NCBI GenBank assembly: GCA_023271485.1
Contig: JALPXT010000011.1
Span: forward strand, 1 to 20,795
Reading direction: 5' to 3'
Source of the DNA: Dehalococcoidia bacterium
GTDB taxonomy: Bacteria > Chloroflexota > Dehalococcoidia > SZUA-161 > SpSt-899
Length of the DNA: 20,795 bases
The translations under genes were made by a program, and so were the position numbers. The notes beneath the pieces are model-generated. The model worked only from the letters and a program-made list of their open reading frames with translations, did not search any database and had not been told where the DNA came from. Below are positions 15,215 through 20,795 of the stretch, in pieces. Position 1 is the first letter of the stretch; every line of letters starts with the position of its first letter.

Positions 15215-16093
15215 ATGATTCTCATCGGAGAGACCATCCACATCATCTCGGCGACGGTTTCCGGGGCGGTGAAGGAGCGAAATCCCAGAGCTATTCAGGA
15301 ACTGGCCACAGCACAGGCCCGGGCCGGGGCGGATTATATCGATCTCAACCTGGGACCGGCCAGGAGAGATCCCGAGGAAACCATGCAGTGGCTGGCGAAT
15401 GCGGTTCAGGAGGTAACCGATCTGCCGCTTTCTCTGGATACCATGAATCCGGTAGCCATGGAGGCCGGGCTGAAGGTATGCAAGAAAAGGGCTCTCATTA
15501 ATTCCGCCTCCGGGAAGAGTGAGAGCAAAGAGCGGATGCTTCCACTGGCCAAGTCTTATGACGCCGATGTGGTGATCTCGGTGATCGCGGATAGAGGAAT
15601 GCCGCCGGGCGTGGACGAGAGGGTAGAGAGCATCCTGGAGACAGTGGCCTATGCCAACGAGATGGGAATCCCCAATGAGGATATCTGGGTTGACCCGATA
15701 CTTCTGCCGGTGAGCGCCAATCAGCAAGAGGTGCGGGACGCTCTGGAATTCATCAGTATACTTCAGGACCTCCTTCCCGGGGTGAAATCAACCATAGGGC
15801 TCTCCAACATATCCAATGGGACGCCGGAAGAGCTTCGGGGAATTCTCAACCGCACCTACATGGTGATGCTGGAAAGGAGCGGCATATACTCAGCTATTGC
15901 CGATGTCCTGGATGAAGAGCTTGTAAGGCTGAACAGAGGAGAGATGCCCGGGATTGTTGAGCTCATCCATAGAACGATGGATGGAGAAGAGGTCGATCTC
16001 GACTCACTGTCTCACCAGGAGAGGGACTATGTGAAGACGGTGAAGGTGCTCATGGGCGAGACACTTTACTCTCATGCCTGGCTTGACATCTAA
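15215..16093 (+). CDS. acsE: 5-methyltetrahydrofolate:corrinoid/iron-sulfur protein methyltransferase
   Basis: Transfers the methyl group of methyl-tetrahydrofolate to the cobalt of the corrinoid Fe-S protein, linking the methyl branch of the Wood-Ljungdahl pathway to acetyl-CoA synthesis. It is a pterin-binding TIM barrel of 292 residues with DLNLGPA (43-49), D75 (SLDTMNP), N96 (LINSASG), D160 (WVDPILLP) and the GLSNISNG loop (N198). These match the pterin-contacting residues known for Moorella AcsE (D75, N96, D160, N199) almost position for position. Tetrahydrofolate rather than tetrahydromethanopterin use is thus expected, a bacterial feature beside archaeal-type CODH/ACS genes. It is first in the run, behind a strong promoter. 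A second promoter overlaps its 3' end. Confidence 0.94.
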   Translation: MILIGETIHIISATVSGAVKERNPRAIQELATAQARAGADYIDLNLGPARRDPEETMQWLANAVQEVTDLPLSLDTMNPVAMEAGLKVCKKRALINSASGKSESKERMLPLAKSYDADVVISVIADRGMPPGVDERVESILETVAYANEMGIPNEDIWVDPILLPVSANQQEVRDALEFISILQDLLPGVKSTIGLSNISNGTPEELRGILNRTYMVMLERSGIYSAIADVLDEELVRLNRGEMPGIVELIHRTMDGEEVDLDSLSHQERDYVKTVKVLMGETLYSHAWLDI

Positions 16094-16111
16094 AGAGACC
16101 TGTGTTAGAAT
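16083..16111 (+). promoter_or_regulatory. Second promoter, upstream of cdhD
   Basis: TTGACA (16083-16088), a 17-base gap, TAGAAT (16106-16111) with TGT before it (extended -10). The -35 box lies in the last codons of acsE. Predicted start near 16118, giving a leader of about 29 bases with AGGAGGG (16136-16142) before the cdhD ATG. It would let cdhD-cdhA-cdhB-cdhC be expressed apart from acsE. Confidence 0.7.
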
Positions 16112-16146
16112 TGCAAATTGGGGTTTGAATATCCCAGGAGGGAACG

Positions 16147-17046
16147 ATGGAATGGACAGCGCCAGTTGAAGCCCACGCCGGAAAGGTGAGGGAGTTGACC
16201 ATTGGATATGAAGACAAAGTGTCGAAAGTGGGGGGGGAGAGTATTCTTCCCCTCCATTTTTTCGATGAGGGGTTCTCCCCCAATCCGCCGAGATTCGCCC
16301 TGGAGGTCTGGGATATGGAGCCTGAGGGCTGGGCGGAGTGGGTGCTGGAGCCCTTCGGCGATGCGGTGAGGGATCCGGTGGAGTGGGGGAAGAAATGCGT
16401 TGACTTCGGGGCGGATCTAATCTGCCTCAAACTCATGAGCAGCGATCCGGCGGGGAAAGACGCCTCTGCCGAGGAGGCCGCTTCGCTCACCAGGAGGTTG
16501 GCGGAGGCTATCTCGGTTCCGCTTGTCGTCTATGGGAGCGGCGATGAGAAGAAGGATGCCCAGGTGCTGCCACGGGTGGCTGAGATATGCCAGGGCTTGA
16601 ACTTACTCCTTGGCCCGGTGGTGAAGGAGAATCACGAAGAGATAGGCAGAGCCGCTTTGTTGCATGGGCATAGCTTGATTGCGCAGAGCCCGCTGGATAT
16701 CAACTTGATGAAGGAGCTGAATGTAAGGCTTTGTAAGTTCGCTCCCCCGGAACGGATCGTCATCGATCCCTTGAGTTCAGCGCTGGGGTATGGGATGGAG
16801 TATACCTTCACCATAATGGAGCGCACCAAGCAGACGGGAGTGATATTTAAGGACGCCATGACTCAGATGCCTATCATCGCCGATCTGGGAACGGAGTGCT
16901 GGAAAACGAAGGAAGCCAGGGGGAGTAAGGAGCAGGGGCTGGCCTGGGAGGGCATTACCGCTCTTTCTCTGCTCCTGGCGGGAGCCAATATCCTGGTCTT
17001 GAGGCATCCGGAGACCTTGAGAGCGCTGAAGGAATTGATAAGTTAG
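16147..17046 (+). CDS. cdhD: CODH/ACS complex delta subunit (small corrinoid Fe-S protein subunit)
   Basis: With the large subunit (CdhE/AcsC) it forms the corrinoid iron-sulfur protein that carries the methyl group from AcsE to acetyl-CoA synthase. The 299 residues form a TIM barrel: N-terminal LTIGYEDKVSKVGGES with LPLHFFDEG, then FGADLICLKLMSSDP, VPLVVYGSGDEKKDAQVLP, NLLLGPVVKENHEEIGRAA, RIVIDPLSSALGYGMEYTFTIMERTK and the C-terminal GITALSLLLAGANILVLRHPETL, all usual for the family. No cysteines of a cluster are expected in this subunit. An AGGAGGG ribosome binding site and its own promoter precede it. The large subunit gene is not in the window. Confidence 0.94.
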   Translation: MEWTAPVEAHAGKVRELTIGYEDKVSKVGGESILPLHFFDEGFSPNPPRFALEVWDMEPEGWAEWVLEPFGDAVRDPVEWGKKCVDFGADLICLKLMSSDPAGKDASAEEAASLTRRLAEAISVPLVVYGSGDEKKDAQVLPRVAEICQGLNLLLGPVVKENHEEIGRAALLHGHSLIAQSPLDINLMKELNVRLCKFAPPERIVIDPLSSALGYGMEYTFTIMERTKQTGVIFKDAMTQMPIIADLGTECWKTKEARGSKEQGLAWEGITALSLLLAGANILVLRHPETLRALKELIS

Positions 17047-17059
17047 GAGCGGGCGTACC

Positions 17060-17094
17060 GAGTCTAGAGTCTAGAGTTCGGAGTCGAGAGAAGA
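17060..17094. repeat. Heptamer-periodic array in the cdhD-cdhA spacer
   Basis: Five 7-base units in a row: GAGTCTA, GAGTCTA, GAGTTCG, GAGTCGA, GAGAAGA. The array fills most of the 62-base spacer and ends a few bases before the cdhA ribosome binding site AGGAGG (17097-17102). On the other strand the units read like the TGAAC-type arrays seen elsewhere in the window. Confidence 0.7.
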
Positions 17095-17108
17095 AAAGGA
17101 GGAAAACG

Positions 17109-19406
17109 ATGGTGGTAACCCTGGAACGAGATGATGTTAGCGAGCTTATCCGGCCTGAAGACATGTGGGAGCCGATAGGCCCGACGCCCATGCCGGAGAT
17201 TCCCGACCTGAGAAACTGGAGCATGAGGCTGCTCAAGACCTATAAGCCATTCTATGCCCCGTTTTGCGACCTCTGCTGCCTCTGCACCTACGGGAAGTGT
17301 GACCTTACCGCAGGGAGGAAGGGCGCCTGCGGGCTCGATATCGCCAGCCAGCAGGCGAGGATGGTGCTCATCGCTTGCTGTACCGGCCTTGCTGCCCATG
17401 GCGCCCATGCCAGACACATGATTGATTATTTGATCGAGAGGCTCGGGGAGAACTACAAGATTGACCTGGGAATGCAGGTCGATGTCGAAGCGCCGATAAC
17501 CAGAACCGTCATGGGCCTGAAGCCGGAAACGCTGGGTGGCTTAAGGCGAGTGGTAGAATATGTCGAGGGTGGACTTATACACCTGGTCTCGTCAACACAT
17601 ACCGGGCAGGAGGGTAGCAGCCTTGATTTCGAAGTGAAGAACCTCCATGCCGGAATGCTGGACCTCCTGGTTATGGAGGCCGCCGATATTGCTCAGATTG
17701 TGGGCTTTGGCTACCCCACCTCCATTGCCGACACCCCCTTGGTGGACATCGGTTGGGGGTCGGTAGACAAGACCAAGCCGGTGGTGCTCTGCATCGGGCA
17801 CAACGCTGCCTCGGCAAATGCATTGATCGACTACCTGCGAGCTAATGACCTTGAGGATGAGGTTGAAGTCTGCGGGATCTGTTGCACCGCCCATGATGTA
17901 ACCAGGTACTCTGATAAAGCCAAGGTGGTCGGCCCCCTCTCCCGACAACTCTTCTTCTTGAGATGCGGCATCGCTGATGTAATTCTCACCGATGAGCAGT
18001 GTGTAATGACCAACATCCCCGAGGAAGCCAGGAAGACAGGTGCCGCCTTGATTGCCGGCTCGGACAAGATCTGCTACGGTCTTGAGGATGCCACCGAGAA
18101 AGAGACCGACGAAGTGGTCCAGGAAATGGTCGATGACGGGAAGCAGTTTGTTATCTTTGATCCCGAGAAGGCGGGAGAGGTAGCAGCAAGGGTAGCCGTC
18201 GAGATCGCCCCCCGACGAAAGAAAGGCTTCATTGACGAGGCCGAGGCACAGGAGCTGGCTAAAGGTTGTGAGAAATGTAAAGCTTTCATGTGCAGCCAGG
18301 CTTGCCCTAACCTTCTCCCCATCCAGCAGGGTATGCAGCAGGCTGCCGAGGGCAGTTTTGACCGATTGCGCTCCCTTTTCGACCAGTGTTTTACCTGTGG
18401 GAAGTGTGAGCAGGAATGCCCCCGCCATCTGCCTGTGGTGAAGATAATGCAATCCGTGGCCACCAAGGAGACCTTCAAGCTCCGCTCGGGGCGCGGCCCC
18501 GTCCACGATGTGGAGATCAGGAAGGTAGGCAGCCCCATAGTTCTGGGGACCATCCCCGGGATTGTTGCCTTTGTTGGCTGCTCTAACTACCCGGCCGCTG
18601 GGGATATTGCCGAGATGGCCGAGGAGTTTGCCAAGAGGAAATACATCGTATGTCTCTCCGGGTGTGCCGCTATGACAGCCGCCATGCAAAAGGATGAGGA
18701 GGGGAAGACAATCTACGAGAAATATCCGCCTGACTTTGATGCCGGCTGTATCCTTAATGTCGGCTCCTGCGTGGCCAACGCTCATATCGCCGGAGCGGCG
18801 ATAAAGGTGGCCAATATCTTCGCCACCCTTCCCAGCCGGGCAAACTACGAGGTGATCGCCGATTATATACTCAACCGGGTAGGTGCCTGTGGGGTGGCCT
18901 GGGGGGCCTATTCCCAGAAGGCGGCGACTATCGGCACTGGATTCAACCGTTGGGGAGTTCCCGTAATTCTGGGCCCCCATTCCTCTAAATACCGCCGACT
19001 CTACCTTAGCAGGAAGGAGGAGGACGACTGGACGGTGATGGATGGTAGAACGGGGCAACTGGTAGGCACCCAGGAGCCTACTCCGGAGCATCTGGCCTAT
19101 GTGATAGAAACCAAGGAAAGGGCAATGGTGACTATACCCAAACTCTGTATGAGGAGAAATGATACCCCTCCAGGGAGACAGATAAAACTGAGTCATTATA
19201 TCTCCCTGTACAAGCGATATATGGGTAGCCTTCCCGATGACCTGCATCACTTTGTGAGAAGCACCAGAGACATCCCCCTGGTGTATAAGAAGGAGGTCCT
19301 GCCTTACTTGAAAGAGATGGGCTGGAAAGAGAAACCGGCATTGAGCCTGCCCACCCTGATCGGCACTTATCCCAGTAAAGTGAGGCTCGATGCTGTCATC
19401 CATTAA
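17109..19406 (+). CDS. cdhA: CO dehydrogenase alpha subunit, archaeal (CdhA) type
   Basis: Ni-Fe enzyme interconverting CO2 and CO in the CODH/ACS complex. In 765 residues: a cysteine-rich N-terminal cluster region CDLCCLC...C...C (53-74); the proton-path histidines HGAHARH (97-103); C-cluster ligands IGHN (H231), GICCTAHD (C258-C259), EQC (C298), VGC (C491), SGC (C519) and VGSC (C554); and SQKAA (K604), matching the catalytic lysine of bacterial CooS. Between these lies an inserted ferredoxin-like part with CEKCKAFMCSQACP (387-400) and CFTCGKCEQECP (427-438). That insertion, the length and the following cdhB gene mark the archaeal CdhA class, not the shorter bacterial AcsA/CooS (about 630-670). 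Ribosome binding site AGGAGG at 17097. Confidence 0.95.
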   Translation: MVVTLERDDVSELIRPEDMWEPIGPTPMPEIPDLRNWSMRLLKTYKPFYAPFCDLCCLCTYGKCDLTAGRKGACGLDIASQQARMVLIACCTGLAAHGAHARHMIDYLIERLGENYKIDLGMQVDVEAPITRTVMGLKPETLGGLRRVVEYVEGGLIHLVSSTHTGQEGSSLDFEVKNLHAGMLDLLVMEAADIAQIVGFGYPTSIADTPLVDIGWGSVDKTKPVVLCIGHNAASANALIDYLRANDLEDEVEVCGICCTAHDVTRYSDKAKVVGPLSRQLFFLRCGIADVILTDEQCVMTNIPEEARKTGAALIAGSDKICYGLEDATEKETDEVVQEMVDDGKQFVIFDPEKAGEVAARVAVEIAPRRKKGFIDEAEAQELAKGCEKCKAFMCSQACPNLLPIQQGMQQAAEGSFDRLRSLFDQCFTCGKCEQECPRHLPVVKIMQSVATKETFKLRSGRGPVHDVEIRKVGSPIVLGTIPGIVAFVGCSNYPAAGDIAEMAEEFAKRKYIVCLSGCAAMTAAMQKDEEGKTIYEKYPPDFDAGCILNVGSCVANAHIAGAAIKVANIFATLPSRANYEVIADYILNRVGACGVAWGAYSQKAATIGTGFNRWGVPVILGPHSSKYRRLYLSRKEEDDWTVMDGRTGQLVGTQEPTPEHLAYVIETKERAMVTIPKLCMRRNDTPPGRQIKLSHYISLYKRYMGSLPDDLHHFVRSTRDIPLVYKKEVLPYLKEMGWKEKPALSLPTLIGTYPSKVRLDAVIH

Positions 19407-19498
19407 ATCAGGTAGATAGACTGAAGGCTGAAGGCTTTTAGGAAACTTCAGCCTTCGGCCTGTCCATTAAGCCAGGTAGATAGACTGAAGACTGAAGG
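19399..19498. repeat. 36-base direct repeat pair (64-base offset) after cdhA
   Basis: Copy 1 (19399-19434) and copy 2 (19463-19498) differ at three of 36 positions; both contain AGGTAGATAGACTGAAG. Copy 1 includes the last codon and stop of cdhA (CATTAA), so the second copy carries a duplicated gene end. Inside each copy the sequence runs in 7-base steps (CTGAAGG CTGAAGG; ACTGAAG ACTGAAG). Confidence 0.75.
19421..19458 (+). repeat. Hairpin in the cdhA-cdhB spacer
   Basis: GAAGGCTGAAG (19423-19433) pairs perfectly with CTTCAGCCTTC (19446-19456) around a 12-base loop; a G-T and a C-G pair extend the stem to 19421/19458. No T-run follows, so full termination is unlikely. It could protect the cdhA mRNA 3' end or set the cdhA:cdhB ratio. 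Confidence 0.6.
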
Positions 19499-19524
19499 GG
19501 GAGCGGGGGGGAATCCCCCTGATG
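19496..19524. repeat. G-run/C-run element sharing its core with the comF palindrome
   Basis: AGGGGGAG, then CGGGGGG, then GAATCCCCCTGATG. The first and last parts equal the comF element at 9894-9924 (minus strand) exactly; the middle 7 bases are extra. It ends 24 bases before the cdhB ribosome binding site. Confidence 0.6.
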
Positions 19525-19560
19525 ATTTTGGGGCTTAATAATTTCAAAAGGAGGGAAATA

Positions 19561-20112
19561 ATGGCGGAGGTTATGAAACTGCCGTTTTGGAGAGTGAATG
19601 TTCTAACCGGGCTAAAGGGAGCCAGGGTAATAGAAGACCCCCGGGAATGCGCCGGCCTGATCAGGAGGGCCAAAAGACCCCTTTTTGTCGCCGGCCCCCG
19701 TGCCATAGACCATTACTTTGACAACGGGAAGACATCGCTGGAGTACGTCCTGGAGATAGCTCGCCTGGTGAATATGCCCACCTGCGCTACGGCTCATGTG
19801 AAGAAGAGAATGCTTGAATTGGGCATTAAGCCGGACAGCGTATACGATATCATCGAGATCATCAATCACCTCAAAGACCCGGATTGGCAGGGAGTCAGGA
19901 AGGAAGGCAATCATGACCTGATTGTCTTCTCCGGGATCAGATGTGAGTTGGCGGAACTGGGGCTTTCTACGCTCAAGCATTTCGCGCCCCATCTGAAGAC
20001 TATGGCCCTTTGCCGTTATAGCCATCCCAATGCTGATTATGCCCAGCCCATCCTCAGCGACGAAAAGTGGAAAGGGTATTTCGAGGAACTGGTGACGAAC
20101 CTGCAGCAATAG
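19561..20112 (+). CDS. cdhB: CODH/ACS complex epsilon subunit
   Basis: Small subunit that binds CdhA in archaeal-type complexes to form the alpha2-epsilon2 CO dehydrogenase; its exact job (possibly electron transfer or flavin binding) is not settled. The protein has 183 residues, close to the usual 170. It shows the Rossmann-like RAKRPLFVAGPRAID near residue 40, MPTCATAHVKKRML, DLIVFSGIRCELAELGLSTLKHFAP and YSHPNADYAQPIL, typical of the CdhB family. I chose the ATG at 19561, preceded by AAAGGAGGG; the frame opens at 19522 but those 13 residues lie in the repeat-rich spacer and are not conserved in type. Bacteria with the AcsA/AcsB system lack this subunit. Confidence 0.93.
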   Translation: MAEVMKLPFWRVNVLTGLKGARVIEDPRECAGLIRRAKRPLFVAGPRAIDHYFDNGKTSLEYVLEIARLVNMPTCATAHVKKRMLELGIKPDSVYDIIEIINHLKDPDWQGVRKEGNHDLIVFSGIRCELAELGLSTLKHFAPHLKTMALCRYSHPNADYAQPILSDEKWKGYFEELVTNLQQ

Positions 20113-20130
20113 GATAGGAGGTGAAGGCGA

Positions 20131-20190
20131 ATGTTCGCGGCGCGCAGCGAGATCAGTGAAGAACCTATCCCAAGAATGTTCAATCTTTAA
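20131..20190 (+). CDS. Possible 19-residue peptide upstream of cdhC
   Basis: A perfect Shine-Dalgarno AGGAGGTGA (20116-20124) lies six bases before ATG; the frame reads MFAARSEISEEPIPRMFNL and stops at TAA (20188-20190) within the heptamer array. No homology is recognised. It could be a translated leader, the relic of a lost gene, or chance. The real cdhC start follows 31 bases later with its own ribosome binding site. Confidence 0.2.
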   Translation: MFAARSEISEEPIPRMFNL

Positions 20191-20206
20191 CCTTGAACTT
20201 TGAAAA
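20179..20206. repeat. Heptamer-periodic array in the cdhB-cdhC spacer
   Basis: Four 7-base units: TTCAATC, TTTAACC, TTGAACT, TTGAAAA. Positions 1-2 (TT) and 4-5 (AA) of the unit are constant. It ends directly at the cdhC ribosome binding site AAGGAGG. Confidence 0.6.
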
Positions 20207-20221
20207 AGGAGGAATCAACGA

Positions 20222-20795
20222 ATGAGTGAGTTTCACGTAGATATGGGGCCTCAGTATGAGGGCGAGGCCATCAGGAGAGAGAATGTACAGGTTGAGTTCG
20301 GAGGACCAAAGATACCTCATAAGTTCGAGCTGGTGACCCTGAAGGGGCCGGATGAAGTCGAGCATGAGAAGATAGAGGTCATCGGGCCGGACATAAAAGA
20401 TATTGAAGAAGGGGCAAGCTCCCCCCTGGCCATTTTGATCGATGTCGCCGGAGAAGAGCTCGAGAAGGATATGGAGCCCGTCTTCGAGCGCAGAATCCAT
20501 ATGTACTCCAATTACATCGAGGGATTCTGGCATGTGGCTCAGAGGGATGACATCTGGATCCGGCTGGACAAAGCCGCATTCAAGAAGGGGCTTAACTCCC
20601 TGAGGGAGATCGGCGAAATCCTTATCTTCCTCTTTACCTCGGAGCTGGATATCATCGAGAAGATTTCCGTTACCTTCATCACCGATGGGGAGAAGGTGAA
20701 GGAACTCCTTCCCAACGCCCTGACGGTCTATGAGGCTCGCGATGCCAGGGCCAGAGACCTTGGTGACGAAGATGTGGATGAATTCTACGGCTGCA
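20222..20795 (+). CDS. cdhC: Acetyl-CoA synthase, CdhC/AcsB catalytic subunit (5' part)
   Basis: Joins the methyl group, CO and CoA to acetyl-CoA at a Ni-Ni-[4Fe-4S] A-cluster. The 191 visible residues align by eye with the middle domain of Moorella AcsB: VEFGGPKIPHKFEL, VIGPDIKDIEEG, PLAILIDVAGEELEKDMEPVFERRIH and VYEARDARARDLGDEDVDEFYGC. The last residue in the window is the first A-cluster cysteine. The gene starts with a clear AAGGAGG and ATG just before this domain, so it lacks the roughly 310-residue N-terminal CODH-binding domain of bacterial AcsB, as archaeal CdhC does. The rest of the gene is beyond the window. It is cotranscribed with cdhA and cdhB in all likelihood. Confidence 0.93.
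   Translation, partial: MSEFHVDMGPQYEGEAIRRENVQVEFGGPKIPHKFELVTLKGPDEVEHEKIEVIGPDIKDIEEGASSPLAILIDVAGEELEKDMEPVFERRIHMYSNYIEGFWHVAQRDDIWIRLDKAAFKKGLNSLREIGEILIFLFTSELDIIEKISVTFITDGEKVKELLPNALTVYEARDARARDLGDEDVDEFYGC

Noticed and set aside
17592..19403. A 603-codon open frame antisense to cdhA
   Set aside because: It mirrors the codon pattern of cdhA; the translation shows no recognisable domain, and cdhA itself has clear motifs along the whole stretch.

Overview
The window looks like a bacterial chromosome segment, most likely from the Chloroflexota (Dehalococcoidia-like, anaerobic). This is inferred, not proven. The grounds are moderate-to-high GC, Shine-Dalgarno-led bacterial genes, a stripped division cluster (mraZ-rsmH-ftsA-ftsZ with no mur genes, ftsI, ftsW or ftsQ between them), and a carbonyl branch of the Wood-Ljungdahl pathway whose CO dehydrogenase/acetyl-CoA synthase subunits are of the archaeal type.

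Layout. (1) 1-3831, minus strand: cca (CCA-adding tRNA nucleotidyltransferase), secD and secF, tightly packed. (2) 3910-7999, plus strand: mraZ, rsmH, ftsA and ftsZ, preceded by a sigma70-like promoter embedded in four 10-bp-phased TGGKN repeats, a good MraZ autoregulatory operator. (3) 8113-9263, minus strand: a tRNA-Pro(CGG) without encoded CCA, with its own promoter, followed closely by a MeaB/ArgK-type GTPase. (4) 9283-12936, minus strand: an apparent operon aroH (chorismate mutase), an endonuclease IV-like TIM barrel protein, pyrD (class 1B), comF and hpf, with a promoter upstream of aroH. (5) 12955-15114, plus strand: a RecB/Cas4-like PD-(D/E)XK nuclease with a four-cysteine Fe-S pattern, overlapping aspartate kinase lysC. 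(6) 15142 to the end, plus strand: acsE, cdhD, cdhA, cdhB and the 5' part of cdhC (acsB), cut by the window edge at the first A-cluster cysteine.

How the genes work together. AcsE moves the methyl group from methyl-tetrahydrofolate to a corrinoid Fe-S protein, of which CdhD is one subunit. CdhA with CdhB (alpha/epsilon) reduces CO2 to CO or oxidises CO. CdhC joins methyl, CO and CoA to acetyl-CoA. The large corrinoid subunit (cdhE/acsC) and maturation factors are not in the window and may lie downstream. The division genes, Sec accessory pair, tRNA maturation enzyme and ribosome hibernation factor are housekeeping.

Most notable non-coding structure: several spacers (downstream of secF, and cdhD-cdhA, cdhA-cdhB and cdhB-cdhC) carry short tandem arrays whose sequences differ but which all repeat every 7 bases. 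In addition, a GGGGGA...TCCCCC palindromic element is found both in the 3' end of comF, where it appears to have lengthened the protein, and in the cdhA-cdhB spacer. Several promoters share the -10 hexamer TAGAAT, and two of them start so close to the gene that the mRNA would be almost leaderless.
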